From Actinomycetota bacterium (GTDB taxonomy: Bacteria > Actinomycetota > Actinomycetes > Streptosporangiales > Streptosporangiaceae): a DNA stretch of 23,035 bases. The position numbers and the translations under genes are program-made. The stretch lies in NCBI GenBank assembly GCA_003541285.1, contig DPMS01000610.1, positions 1-23,035 of the forward strand, written 5' to 3'. The notes under the pieces are model-generated. The model worked only from the letters and a program-made list of their open reading frames with translations, searched no databases and was not told the DNA's origin. The number at the start of each line of letters is the position of its first letter. Positions within the stretch are counted from its first letter, which is position 1. Below, piece by piece: positions 15,054 to 23,035 of this stretch.

Positions 15054-16256
15054 ATGAAGACCCTGCCGACGTTCACGCGCCGGGCGAGGTGGGCGGTGCC
15101 CACCGGCGCCGTGGCCCTGGTAGCGGCGGTGATAGCCGGATCGATGGTGTCGGCGGCGGCAGCGTCGCCCGCCCTGCCCGCGCGCACCCCCGCCCAGCTG
15201 CTCGCTGCCTTCGCCGCGAACGCGGGGACCCCACCCGCGATGACGGGCACGGTGGTGGAGACGGCGGACCTCGGTATCCCCGCGCTGCCCGGGGCGCAGA
15301 ACCCGACGTCGGTGCTGTCGATGCTGTCCGGATCCCACACGATCAACCTCTGGTATGCCGACCGCCAGCATGCCCGGCTGGCTCTGCCGTTCCCGATGGG
15401 GGAAACCGACCTGATCCGCAACGGCAGCACCGCCTGGGTCTGGCAGAGCAGTTCGGATTCGGTGGAACGCGTTGTGCTGCCCGCGGCTGCCGCCGGCCAG
15501 CCTGGCCCGGCGGCATCCGCTTCACCGCCGGAGGCCCCGCTCACCCCGCAGCAGGCCGCCCAGCGGGTGCTCACGGCGGTCGGGCCGACCACCAGCGTCA
15601 CGGCCGGGCCGGCCACGACCGTGGCCGGACAGGACGCCTATCAGCTGGTGATCGCCCCCAAGGACAGCCGTTCCCTGATCGGGAGCGTGGTCATCGCGCT
15701 GGACGCGGGGCACCCCGGCGTCCCGTTGAGCGTCCAGATTTTCGCCAAGGGGGCGGCAAGCCCGGCGTTCCAGACCGGCTTCACGAAGATCTCGTTCGGC
15801 GCCCCGCCAGCGGGCATGTTCGATTTCACCCCGCCGGCGGGTGCGAGCGTGCACACGGTCACGCTGCCTGCTCGCCCGGTCAGCCAGAGCGGGGGCACGC
15901 CATCCCCGCCGCCTTCCCCGCCGGGTGGCCCGGCCGTCGTCGGCAACGGCTGGCTGTCGGTGGCTGTCCTGCCGGCCTCCGTGCTGTCCGGCCTGACCGG
16001 GGCCGGCAACGCGGCGGGCGCCCTGGGCCAGGCCGCCCGGTCGGCGTCCAGCGGGCCGGCCTCGGGACCGGGCGGCCCTGACAGTACGGCCATCCTGGGC
16101 GCCGTGCTGAAGTCGGCCAAGCCGGTGAGCGGCAGCTGGGGCAGCGGCGAGCTGCTGCAGACCAGCCTGGTCTCGGTCCTGATCACCAGCAACCACGTGC
16201 TGGTCGGGGCGGTGGATCGGTCCGTGCTCTTCGCTGCGGCGGAACAAGCCGGGTGA
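15054..16256 (+). CDS. Secreted LolA/RseB-like protein
   Basis: The 400-residue protein has a basic start and hydrophobic leader (about 12-38) ending in an Ala-rich cleavage-like site. No lipobox cysteine is seen. The middle part resembles the LolA/RseB half-barrel: INLWYADRQHARLALPF (97-113), then a Gly-Ser-Thr-Ala-Trp-Val-Trp turn, and later FDFTPPAGASV. In actinomycetes such proteins are often annotated as LolA-like or DUF2092. They may bind lipids or signal envelope state. A Pro/Ser/Gly-rich linker and a C-terminal beta-like segment follow. GAGGTG before the ATG at 15054 favours it over GTG 15048. Its stop overlaps the ATPase start (GTGA), so it works with the ABC transporter, perhaps as a carrier or sensor. 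Confidence 0.78.
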   Translation: MKTLPTFTRRARWAVPTGAVALVAAVIAGSMVSAAAASPALPARTPAQLLAAFAANAGTPPAMTGTVVETADLGIPALPGAQNPTSVLSMLSGSHTINLWYADRQHARLALPFPMGETDLIRNGSTAWVWQSSSDSVERVVLPAAAAGQPGPAASASPPEAPLTPQQAAQRVLTAVGPTTSVTAGPATTVAGQDAYQLVIAPKDSRSLIGSVVIALDAGHPGVPLSVQIFAKGAASPAFQTGFTKISFGAPPAGMFDFTPPAGASVHTVTLPARPVSQSGGTPSPPPSPPGGPAVVGNGWLSVAVLPASVLSGLTGAGNAAGALGQAARSASSGPASGPGGPDSTAILGAVLKSAKPVSGSWGSGELLQTSLVSVLITSNHVLVGAVDRSVLFAAAEQAG

Positions 16257-17320
16257 GCGCCGAGCATCCACCGCCCGCCACCGTGCCTCCTGACACCGTG
16301 CCCCCCGCCACCGTGCCCCCTGACACCGTGCCCGCGGACCGGGGCCAGAGCGGACTCCAGACCCTGCCCGCCCGGCCGGTGGCGCAGGCCGGCCTGGCGG
16401 TCAGCACTAGTGGCCTGGCCAAACGGTTCCGGGGTGGCCAGCTCGCGGTGGACGATCTCGGCCTGGCCGTCCCCCGCGGGTCTGTCTACGGATTCCTCGG
16501 GCCGAACGGATCCGGCAAGACCACCACCATCCGGATGCTGCTCGGGCTGATCCACCCGACCCAGGGGAGCGTCGAACTGCTTGGCGCGGCGATCCCCGCG
16601 GCGGCGGCCAGGGTGCTGCCGCGGGTGGGCTCGCTGGTCGAGGGCCCGGCCTTCTACCCGTACCTGTCGGGGCGGGGGAACCTGGCCCGGATCGACGCCG
16701 CTGACCGGACTGCCGACCCGCGCACGGCCCCGGCCCGGATCGACGCCGCGCTTGAGCGGGTGGGCCTGCTGGCGGTCGCGAGGAAACGCTACCGGGCCTA
16801 CTCCCTGGGCATGAAGCAGCGCCTGGCGATCGCCGCCGGCCTGCTCCAGCCGCGGGAGCTGATCATCCTGGACGAGCCCACCAACGGGCTCGACCCGCAG
16901 GGCACGCGCGAGGTCCGGGCACTGATCCGGGAGATAGCCACCGGCGGCGTCACCGTCCTGGTTTCCTCCCACCTGCTGGCCGAGGTCGAGCAGATCTGCA
17001 GCCATGTCGGGGTGATGCGGACCGGGCGGCTGGTCTTCCAGGGCACGCTCGACGAACTGCGGGCGATGGGCACCCGCCGGATCGTCATCCGGACGGCGCA
17101 GCCAGGCGAGGCGGCGCGGCTGCTGGGCACGCTCGGGCTGGCCGATGTCCGCTCAGCCAACGGCGAGGTGAGTGCGCAACTGGCCGATCATGCCCCCGAA
17201 CGGATCTGCCGCGAGCTCGTCCTCGCCGGCGTCGGAGTCGCCGGGCTCGACACCCCGCGCCCCAGCCTGGAGGACCTGTTCGTCAGGCTGACGGGGGAGG
17301 GCTTCGATGTCGACGGCTGA
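16253..17320 (+). CDS. ABC transporter ATP-binding protein
   Basis: This is a 355-residue ABC-2-type ATPase that drives export with the permease that follows. Walker A is GPNGSGKT (83-90), the signature is SLGMKQR (184-190), Walker B is LIILDEP (203-209), the D-loop region is NGLDP and the switch histidine is His240 in SSH. The domain begins near residue 50. The first 45 residues are a Pro/Thr/Val-rich repeat tail not needed for the fold. The GTG start overlaps the LolA-like stop. A downstream start in the repeat cannot be ruled out, because the ribosome site is weak. The permease overlaps by 14 bases. Substrate is unknown: drug, lipid and peptide export are all possible. Confidence 0.94.
   Translation: MSAEHPPPATVPPDTVPPATVPPDTVPADRGQSGLQTLPARPVAQAGLAVSTSGLAKRFRGGQLAVDDLGLAVPRGSVYGFLGPNGSGKTTTIRMLLGLIHPTQGSVELLGAAIPAAAARVLPRVGSLVEGPAFYPYLSGRGNLARIDAADRTADPRTAPARIDAALERVGLLAVARKRYRAYSLGMKQRLAIAAGLLQPRELIILDEPTNGLDPQGTREVRALIREIATGGVTVLVSSHLLAEVEQICSHVGVMRTGRLVFQGTLDELRAMGTRRIVIRTAQPGEAARLLGTLGLADVRSANGEVSAQLADHAPERICRELVLAGVGVAGLDTPRPSLEDLFVRLTGEGFDVDG
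16275..16334 (+). repeat. 30-bp tandem repeat coding for a Pro/Thr/Val tail
   Basis: Two nearly identical 30-base units encode PPATVPPDTV twice at residues 7-27 of the ATPase. Each unit is itself built of two similar halves. They lie just after the start codon. Confidence 0.85.
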
Positions 17321-18197
17321 GGTGACCGCCCGCCCGGCGGAACCGGTGGCGCGGGCGCCCCACGCCCCCGGCCCCGTGCGCGCCTGGCTGCGCCTGCTCG
17401 GCTCAGAGCTCAGGCTGGTCTTCCGGCGGCTGCGCAACCTGGCCATGCTGGCGGCGCTCGCCGTGCTGCCGGTGCTGCTCGGGATCGCGCTGCGGCTGAC
17501 CGCGCCCCGCGGCGGCGGGGGACCGAACTCCTCGTTCGTGGACCAGCTCGCGGGCAACGGGGTGTTCCTGGCGTTCATCGCCCTCACCTTCATGATCACA
17601 CTGCCGCTGCCGATGGTGGTGGCGGTGGTCTCCGGGGACAGCGTGGCCGGGGAGGCGGGCTCGGGCACCCTGCGCTACCTGCTGGCGGTGCCCGCCGGGC
17701 GGACCAGGCTGCTGGCCGTCAAGTACGTGACAGTGGTGATCTTCGGCCTCGCTTCGTGCTCGGTCGTGATCGGGTCAGCGCTGGCGACAGGGGCGGCGCT
17801 GTTCCCGCTCGGGCCGGTGACCTTGCTGTCGGGGACCACCGTCTCGCTCGGGCAGGGACTGCTGCGGGTGTTCTTCATCACCTTGTTCGTGGCCGCGGCA
17901 ATGGCCGGCCTCGGCGCCATCGGGCTGGCTGTCTCCACCTTCACCGAGCACCCGATCGGCGCGATCGCCGCGATACTCTTCCTCACCGTGGTCAGCGACA
18001 TCGCCGACAACATCCCGCAGTTCGCCGCGGTGCAGCCCTACCTGCCCACGCACTGGTGGCAGTCGTTCGACGCCCTGCTCCGCTCGCCGGTCGCCGGCTC
18101 GGATCTGCTGCACGGGCTACTGTCGTTCGGCGTCTACATGGTGATTTTCGGCTCGATCGCCTGGGCTCGTTTCACCAGCGCCGATGTAACCAGCTGA
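17307..18197 (+). CDS. ABC-2 type transporter permease
   Basis: The 296-residue protein forms the membrane channel for the preceding ATPase. A basic cytoplasmic N-terminus leads to six hydrophobic segments (about 46-64, 86-109, 139-163, 185-210, 214-233, 267-286). The ABC-2 hallmark is visible: SGDSVAGEAGSGTLRYLLA (109-127), then PAGRTRLLAVKY, the coupling region that touches the ATPase. GGAGGG five bases before the ATG supports the start. Overlap with the ATPase gene shows coupled translation. It closes the LolA-like/ATPase/permease operon and converges on the next gene. Confidence 0.92.
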   Translation: MSTAEVTARPAEPVARAPHAPGPVRAWLRLLGSELRLVFRRLRNLAMLAALAVLPVLLGIALRLTAPRGGGGPNSSFVDQLAGNGVFLAFIALTFMITLPLPMVVAVVSGDSVAGEAGSGTLRYLLAVPAGRTRLLAVKYVTVVIFGLASCSVVIGSALATGAALFPLGPVTLLSGTTVSLGQGLLRVFFITLFVAAAMAGLGAIGLAVSTFTEHPIGAIAAILFLTVVSDIADNIPQFAAVQPYLPTHWWQSFDALLRSPVAGSDLLHGLLSFGVYMVIFGSIAWARFTSADVTS

Positions 18198-18206
18198 GCG
18201 GGTTAC
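18186..18206. terminator. Hairpin at the end of the ABC operon
   Basis: GTAACC (18186-18191) and GGTTAC (18201-18206) are exact complements with a 9-base loop that includes the permease stop codon. A second 5-bp pairing (GCGGG/CCCGC, 18198-18215) overlaps it. There is no T-run. It sits in the 36-base convergent gap and could serve either strand. Confidence 0.35.
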
Positions 18207-18233
18207 CTGCCCCGCCTACCGGATCACGGGCGG

Positions 18234-19382
18234 CTATGCCTTCGGCACGGCAATGTCCAGCCGCGACTCCCCGCCGGCCGGCCTGCACGTCCCCTTGGGC
18301 TGGATCTTGCTGACCGCTGCTTTGCGCCTGGCTGTGCTTGCCTGCTGAAGCGGGGGGCTGCCGGCCACCGCAATAATCGGCGGTGGCTCACAGGTGACCG
18401 CGGTGACCTGCACATGCTGGAACGCCCGGGGCGACAGCAGGACCTGTATCGTCCGCTGCACACCACCGGAGGCATCCGGCGGAATGACGTCTTCGGAGAG
18501 TTCGGTGCACCGGCCGGCCCATGGAAGCGCGTTGCCGAAGTAGTAGCACGGATCCTGTTGGCAGGTCACGGCCACTCCATGCTGCGTCTTCCAGGCTCGC
18601 ACCTGCCGGCTGCGGCACATCGACTTCAGGTTCCAGCGGCGTGGCGCCGCCATCACATTGATTCCCAGCCATTCCGAGGTGGAGAGCTTGGCGGCCGAAA
18701 TCGAGATGGACAGCGCGTCGTCCTGCCCGGCTGCCTGCAGGGTGTCGCCGATCTCGGCCACGGTAGAAGCCTGGCTTATCGTCTCAAGCCGCAGCACGCC
18801 GTATGTCGCGGTCGAGGTGAGCATGACCGCGGCGACCAGCAGCAGGCTCTGCAGGTTGAGCAGGTCAGGCAGCTTCTTCAGCCGGTCTTTGCGCAATTCG
18901 CTGGCGGTCGCGATGGTCCAGCCCAGCAGCGCCGCGGAGATCACCCACAGCGCCACGGATACCCACACACTGGCATAGTGCTCGGCCGTGTTGGCCCCGA
19001 ACGGAGAGGGAATCATCCATATCGACAGCGAGAATAGCGATATCAGCGGGAGGAGCACAGTCAGCACCACGCGAACCGGGATCCAATGATGTTCGCCGCT
19101 CTTGACAAAGACACTCGCCACCGCGGCGAGAATCCCGGCTAGCAGGAAGATCGCGACGATAGAAACCCGGAACGACTGGTTCCGGAGAACAACGCCTATC
19201 TCGGCGGACTTGAGGCCGAGCAGGTTCAGCGCGCCCGCGAATCCTGCGACCAGGAAGCCCAGCAGGTTCCGCATATCGCCGAGGCCGCTAGAGCCGTTAC
19301 CGCCACCAGGCCCGCCACCAGGCCCGCCGCCACCAGGACCACCAGTGGCACCGGGAGCGGCAGTGCTGCCGTTGTCCGCCAT
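18234..19382 (-). CDS. Membrane protein of unknown function with six-cysteine outer domain
   Basis: I do not recognise this 382-residue protein. A Gly/Pro-rich N-terminal tail (14-32) precedes five hydrophobic segments (about 37-56, 72-93, 101-123, 137-159, 176-198). The basic loop RKDRLKK (164-170) is probably inside. That would place the C-terminal half (about 200-382) outside. This half has six cysteines (256, 274, 279, 292, 331, 366), enough for three disulfides, and ends in a basic, Pro-rich part. The frame is open to 19469, but the ATG at 19382 has GGGGGAAG directly upstream and begins the Gly-rich tail. It stands alone, convergent with the ABC operon. Confidence 0.75.
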   Translation of the reverse strand: MADNGSTAAPGATGGPGGGGPGGGPGGGNGSSGLGDMRNLLGFLVAGFAGALNLLGLKSAEIGVVLRNQSFRVSIVAIFLLAGILAAVASVFVKSGEHHWIPVRVVLTVLLPLISLFSLSIWMIPSPFGANTAEHYASVWVSVALWVISAALLGWTIATASELRKDRLKKLPDLLNLQSLLLVAAVMLTSTATYGVLRLETISQASTVAEIGDTLQAAGQDDALSISISAAKLSTSEWLGINVMAAPRRWNLKSMCRSRQVRAWKTQHGVAVTCQQDPCYYFGNALPWAGRCTELSEDVIPPDASGGVQRTIQVLLSPRAFQHVQVTAVTCEPPPIIAVAGSPPLQQASTARRKAAVSKIQPKGTCRPAGGESRLDIAVPKA

Positions 19383-19745
19383 CTTCCCCCACCCCGGGGC
19401 ATCACCGAGCACGCCTTCTGCATCGCAGATGCAATGGCGGCTCAGGCTGGCGCGGGGTGCCGCAGCCATATCGCTGCTTAAAGGTGCCTGAAGGCTAATC
19501 CAAGCAGCCCGGTCACTGCAATCCCCAAACGCTGGCGCTGGGCTAATTCAGCGCAGGATTGGTGCCCCGAATCATGACATAACGGAAGCCACGCGCATAT
19601 CAAGCTGGAGAACCCCGGTACCGAACGAAAGAATCCATGCCGATGCTCGCCCGGTGATCCGCCATCGGGGCACGGGGATGGCATCGGCCCAGCCTGGGCA
19701 GCGCACCGCCGTTTCCTGAACCGGGCGGTGATGGTGTAGGGACGG
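19383..19745. other. Gene-free spacer between two leftward genes
   Basis: This 363-base gap has no supportable gene. It holds three hairpin-forming inverted repeats: GCGCTG/CAGCGC (19535-19554), GCCATC/GATGGC (19661-19682) and the stronger one at 19704-19730. The part from about 19560 to 19640 is less GC-rich and may hold the promoter of the membrane protein, but I see no clear boxes. Confidence 0.6.
19704..19730 (-). terminator. Candidate terminator of the acyl-CoA synthetase gene
   Basis: CACCGCC (19704-19710) and GGCGGTG (19724-19730) are perfect 7-bp arms with a 13-base loop, 16 bases past the stop of the leftward synthetase gene. No T-run follows, as is common in actinomycetes. Confidence 0.5.
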
Positions 19746-21521
19746 CTAGCCTTTAAGGCCGGGGAAGTCCTCCTCCCAGAACTCGGTGACGCCGCGGATC
19801 CCCGGCTGGGCCGCAGGCGCCCGCGGGCCCAGGCGGCCGGTCTCCTGCTCGCGCAGTTCGACCCGGCGGATCTTGCCGGAGATTGTCTTCGGCAGGTCAC
19901 TGAACTCCAGTCGCCGCACCCGCTTGTAGGGGGCCAGCCGCTCCCGTGCGTAGGCCAGGATCGACAGTGCGGTCTCCGGCGTCGGCTCGGCACCGGCGAT
20001 CAGGGCGATGTAGGCCTTGGGGACGGCGAGCCGCATCGGGTCGGGCGAGGGGACCACGGCGGCCTCGGCGACCGCTTCGTGCTCGATGAGCACGCTCTCC
20101 AGCTCGAACGGCGAGATCCGGTAGTCCGACGCCTTGAACACGTCGTCGGTCCGGCCGATGTAGGTGAGGTAGCCGTCTTCGTCGCGGCTGGCGACATCGC
20201 CGGTGTGGTAGTAGCCGCCGCGCATGGCCTCGGCGTCGCGTTCCGGGTCACTCCGGTAGCCGGTCATCAGCCCCAGCGGGCGCTCTGACAGATCCAGGCA
20301 GATCTCGCCCTCCCCGGCGGGTTCACCGCTCACCGGGTCCACCAGGACCACCGTGTAGCCGGGCAGCGGCCGGCCCATGGAACCGGGCTTGACCGGCTGG
20401 CCGGGTGAGTTGCCGACCTGGGCGGTGGTCTCGGTCTGGCCGTAGCCATCCCGCACGGTGATGTTCCAGGCCCGGCGTACCTGCTCGATCACTTCCGGGT
20501 TCAGCGGCTCCCCGGCCGCGACGCATTCGCGCAGGGTGCTCACGTCCGCCGCGGCGAGGTCGGACTGGATGAGCATCCGCCAGACGGTGGGGGGCGCGCA
20601 GAACGTGGTCACCCCGCAGCCGCCGAGCGCAGCCAGGAGGGCATCTGCGGAGAACCGCTCGTAGCCGAGGATCAGTGCCGTCGCCGCGGCGTTCCAGGGC
20701 GCAAACACGTTGCTCCAGGCGTGCTTGGCCCATCCGGGAGAGGAGATGTTCAGGTGCACGTCCCCGGGGCGCAGGCCGATCCAGTACATGGTCGACAGGT
20801 GGCCGGCCGGGTAGGACGCGTGGGTGTGCTCGACCAGCTTGGGCTGCGCGGTCGTGCCGGAGGTGAAGTACAGCAGCAGCGGGTCGCTCGCAGTCGTGGG
20901 GCCGTCCGCGGCGAACTGCGCCGGGCTGCCGAACGCGGCGGCATAAGAGTGCCAGCCCGCCGGCGTCGGCTGCTGCGGCCCCGGGCCGCCGTCCACGCCC
21001 GGTCCCACCGCGACCTTCGTCCAGGAGCCCGGCAGCGCCGCGAACTTCGCCGCCTGCCCGGCCTCGGTCACCACATGCCGGACGTCGCCGCGGGCGATCC
21101 GGTCGGCGAGGTCAGCCGGGCCGAGCAAGGTCGTGGCCGGGATGATCACCACGCCGAGTTTCATCGCGGCCAGGATGACCTCCCAGAGCGGGGCGATGTT
21201 GCCGAGCATCAGCAGCAGCCGGTCGCCCCGGCGGGCTCCCAGGTCGCGCAGCCAGTTGGCGACCTGGCTGGAGCGGGCCGCCAGTTGCCCGTAGCTGAGC
21301 TGGGCGGCGGCGTCGCCATCGGCGACGATCCGCAGCGCCAGCCGGTCCGGGTGCTGCACCGCGATCGCATCGAACCAGTCCAGCGCCCAGTTGAACGCAT
21401 CGAGCTGTGGCCAGGTGAACTCGCGGCGGGCGGCTTCGTAGTCCGCGCTGTGGCGCAGCAGTAGATCACGGGCGGCACGGAAGGTGGCCGCCGGCGGAAG
21501 TGCTTCGGTCATAAGGCTCAT
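19746..21521 (-). CDS. ACSM-like acyl-CoA synthetase (AMP-forming)
   Basis: This is an adenylate-forming enzyme that activates a carboxylic acid with ATP and joins it to CoA. It has 591 residues from the ATG at 21521. The P-loop is TSGTTAQPK (220-228), A5 is GYGQTETT (359-366), A7 is HTGD (439-442) and the C-terminal catalytic Lys550 is in PKTISGKIRR. SSPGWAKHAWSNVFAPW (260-276) matches the pattern of medium-chain/ACSM-type synthetases, so a medium-chain or aromatic acid is a fair guess. The frame is open to 21653, but that overlaps the divergent MFS gene. ATGs at 21521 and 21512 both lack a strong ribosome site. A short tail after 560 carries acidic and aromatic residues. Confidence 0.93.
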   Translation of the reverse strand: MSLMTEALPPAATFRAARDLLLRHSADYEAARREFTWPQLDAFNWALDWFDAIAVQHPDRLALRIVADGDAAAQLSYGQLAARSSQVANWLRDLGARRGDRLLLMLGNIAPLWEVILAAMKLGVVIIPATTLLGPADLADRIARGDVRHVVTEAGQAAKFAALPGSWTKVAVGPGVDGGPGPQQPTPAGWHSYAAAFGSPAQFAADGPTTASDPLLLYFTSGTTAQPKLVEHTHASYPAGHLSTMYWIGLRPGDVHLNISSPGWAKHAWSNVFAPWNAAATALILGYERFSADALLAALGGCGVTTFCAPPTVWRMLIQSDLAAADVSTLRECVAAGEPLNPEVIEQVRRAWNITVRDGYGQTETTAQVGNSPGQPVKPGSMGRPLPGYTVVLVDPVSGEPAGEGEICLDLSERPLGLMTGYRSDPERDAEAMRGGYYHTGDVASRDEDGYLTYIGRTDDVFKASDYRISPFELESVLIEHEAVAEAAVVPSPDPMRLAVPKAYIALIAGAEPTPETALSILAYARERLAPYKRVRRLEFSDLPKTISGKIRRVELREQETGRLGPRAPAAQPGIRGVTEFWEEDFPGLKG

Positions 21522-21630
21522 CGTGGCAGTTGTGGCGCCGTAGCGGGAGCCCCTGGCGGGCTGCACGGGCCGGCTGCACGGGGCGGGCTGCGGCTTGACC
21601 TCACGCGCATTTGATGGGATCACTAGGCGA

Positions 21631-23035
21631 ATGGTGGCCAAGAACGTCGCCATCCGGCCGTCGCCCGCCTGGCTGCGGGCGTGGTCCTACTGGCCCGCCC
21701 TGACCCATCCGGCGATGCGCAGGCTGCTGCCCGGGTACACGCTGTCGGCGCTGGGTGACGGCATGAGTGTGGTCGCCATCGCCTGGCTGGCGCTGCGGCT
21801 CGCCCCGGCCGGGCAGCAGGGTCTGTGGGTGGGGGCTGCGGTCGCCGCCTACACGCTGCCGGGCGTGATCGGGATGGTCGCACTAAGCCACTGGCTGCGA
21901 GGACGCCGCAGCATCCTGCTCGGCGGGGCGGATGCCACGCTGCGTGCGCTGGCGCTCGGCGCCACCGCGGCACTGGCCGCCGTGCACCTGCTCACCCTGC
22001 TCACGTACGTGTGCCTGCTCGGTCTGTCCTCACTGCTGCACGCGTGGGGGACGGCCGGGCAGTACACGCTGATCGCAGAGATCCTCCCACCCCGGCACCG
22101 GGTCGCAGGCAACGGCTTGCTCGCAATCGCGGCGCAGACCACCATGATCGCTGGCCCAGCACTGGCCGGCGTGCTGACGGGGGTGGCAGGCCCGGCCGTC
22201 GTCATCGCGGCCGACGCGGCCACGTGGGTGGCCCTGGCCGCCAGTTACGCATACACCGCACCGCTGGTTCCCTGCCGGGCGCGTGAGCCGCCCGCAACTG
22301 GCCGTGCGCCCCCCGCGCCAGGCGGTGCTCCCCTGGCGCCAGGCGGCACACCTCAGGCGCCGGGGTCGCCGGCGGCACCCGGCTGGCATGTCATCCGCGG
22401 CAGTGGGACGCTCGCAGGCCTGCTCAGCCTGACTGTCGTCTTCTATGCCCTCTACGGGCCGGTCGAGGTGGCGCTGCCGGTTTACGTCGCCGGTGATACC
22501 CACGGGTCGGCAGCCCTGCTCGGCGGCTTCTGGACGGCCAATGCGGCCGGGGCGGTCATCGGCAGCCTCGCCGCCCCGTACCTGCGGGCGCGGCCGGTCT
22601 GGCCGGCGATGATCGGGATCGTGGCCGGATGGGGGCTGGCGCTGCTCCCGGTCGGGCTCGGTGCGCCGGTCGCTGTCTCGCTCGCGTGCTGCGCGGCCGG
22701 CGGCATCATCTACGCCCCGTACACCTCGCTGTCGACCGCCGTCTTCCAGAACGCGAGCCCGGCCGGTGCCATCGGGCAGGTCCTCGCCATCCGGTCCGCC
22801 TGGATCATCGTCTCTGTTCCGCTGGGCAGCGCGTGCGGCGGTCCGGTCGTGGCCGCCCTGGGCGCCCGCGGGACTTTGCTCGCTTCCGCACTCGCCACGG
22901 TGGCACTGGCACTGGTCGCCGCTCTGGCCGCGGGGACAGTGGCCCGATCCCGCCGGGGGCTGAGGGGCGGCAGCCGTGGCCGGGTCACGGCGTCTCCGCA
23001 AGGTCCGGGCGCCACCGTAAGGTCCGGGCGTCTCC
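21631..23035 (+). CDS. MFS transporter, open at the right edge
   Basis: A continuous frame runs from the ATG at 21631 to the window end (468 codons) without a stop. About 12 hydrophobic segments are visible in two halves, typical of major facilitator exporters (the EntS/MFS_3-like group is the closest match I can judge). LRGRRSILLGGADATLRALA (89-108) fits the cytoplasmic loop between helices 2 and 3. The middle loop (about 219-252) is Pro/Gly/Ala-rich with three APGGxPx-like 7-residue repeats. After about residue 440 the protein becomes basic and low-complexity and reaches a 19-bp tandem repeat, so the true stop probably lies just outside. It is divergent from the acyl-CoA synthetase, 109 bases apart. 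The ribosome site is weak. The substrate is unknown. Confidence 0.85.
   Translation, partial: MVAKNVAIRPSPAWLRAWSYWPALTHPAMRRLLPGYTLSALGDGMSVVAIAWLALRLAPAGQQGLWVGAAVAAYTLPGVIGMVALSHWLRGRRSILLGGADATLRALALGATAALAAVHLLTLLTYVCLLGLSSLLHAWGTAGQYTLIAEILPPRHRVAGNGLLAIAAQTTMIAGPALAGVLTGVAGPAVVIAADAATWVALAASYAYTAPLVPCRAREPPATGRAPPAPGGAPLAPGGTPQAPGSPAAPGWHVIRGSGTLAGLLSLTVVFYALYGPVEVALPVYVAGDTHGSAALLGGFWTANAAGAVIGSLAAPYLRARPVWPAMIGIVAGWGLALLPVGLGAPVAVSLACCAAGGIIYAPYTSLSTAVFQNASPAGAIGQVLAIRSAWIIVSVPLGSACGGPVVAALGARGTLLASALATVALALVAALAAGTVARSRRGLRGGSRGRVTASPQGPGATVRSGRL
22315..22346 (+). repeat. 21-bp repeat in the MFS middle loop
   Basis: GCGCCAGGCGG occurs at 22315-22325 and 22336-22346, 21 bases apart, with a weaker third copy following. 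It encodes the APGG repeats of the inter-half loop. Confidence 0.7.
22992..23035. repeat. 19-bp tandem repeat running off the right edge
   Basis: Units at 22992-23010 and 23011-23029 share a 10-base end (AGGTCCGGGC), and the third unit starts at 23030 with GTCTCC as in unit one. The period is not a multiple of three, so a long array would shift frame in the MFS tail. Confidence 0.7.

Noticed and set aside
13515..15371. A 618-codon minus-strand frame across the small protein, ctaB and the LolA-like gene
   Set aside because: Low-complexity Gly/Arg/His/Asp composition and opposition to well-supported genes show a shadow frame.
19478..19993. A 171-codon minus-strand frame covering the spacer after the synthetase
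   Set aside because: It overlaps the end of the synthetase in another frame and has no motif or ribosome site; most of the rest is hairpin-rich spacer.
22030..23001. A 323-codon minus-strand frame at the right end
   Set aside because: It is Arg/Gly/Asp/Gln-rich and opposite to a plus-strand frame with clear membrane segments.

Overview
The window is GC-rich, about 70% by eye. Its genes are closely packed, often overlap as GTGA or TTGA, and often start with GTG or TTG. This fits a high-GC actinomycete (Actinomycetota, possibly a Streptosporangiales-like lineage; the order is an inference). I see no rRNA, tRNA, CRISPR array, insertion sequence or phage gene. I count 21 protein genes, one of them cut by the right edge.

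Left part (1-4488): a secreted NodB-type polysaccharide deacetylase faces leftward. Divergent from it is a tight three-gene run: a DegT/DnrJ/EryC1/StrS sugar aminotransferase, an NAD-dependent sugar epimerase/dehydratase and an MGDG-synthase-like glycosyltransferase. Together they look like a small module for an (amino)sugar-bearing glycolipid or envelope glycan. A perfect 8-bp-arm inverted repeat lies between the divergent genes.

Centre (4522-14867): two divergent operons share a 384-bp control region. Leftward run an OmpR-type response regulator, a membrane-embedded histidine kinase, a TlpA-like thioredoxin and an anchored two-cysteine protein of unknown function. Rightward runs a heme-copper oxidase operon: a cupredoxin-like protein with a CuA-like CxxxCG motif, subunits II, I and III, a CtaG-like assembly protein, a small membrane protein and heme O synthase (CtaB). 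The oxidase is divergent. Subunit I keeps all heme and CuB ligands and the HPEVY glutamate. By my alignment from memory it lacks the usual D-channel aspartate and asparagines and the K-channel lysine, and it has two extra N-terminal membrane segments and a six-methionine run next to a heme ligand. The CtaG-like protein lacks the usual HMxQH-type histidines. The regulator, kinase, thiol reductase and cupredoxin beside this oxidase are the best candidate here for an undescribed respiratory system.

Right part (15054-23035): a LolA/RseB-like secreted protein is translationally coupled to an ABC-2 transporter (ATPase and permease). Convergent to it is a five-segment membrane protein of unknown function with a six-cysteine outer domain. 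Then come an ACSM-like acyl-CoA synthetase (leftward) and a divergent MFS transporter that stays open to the right edge. Short tandem repeats (18, 24, 30, 21 and 19 bp periods) occur in several spacers and linkers. The last one runs off the window.
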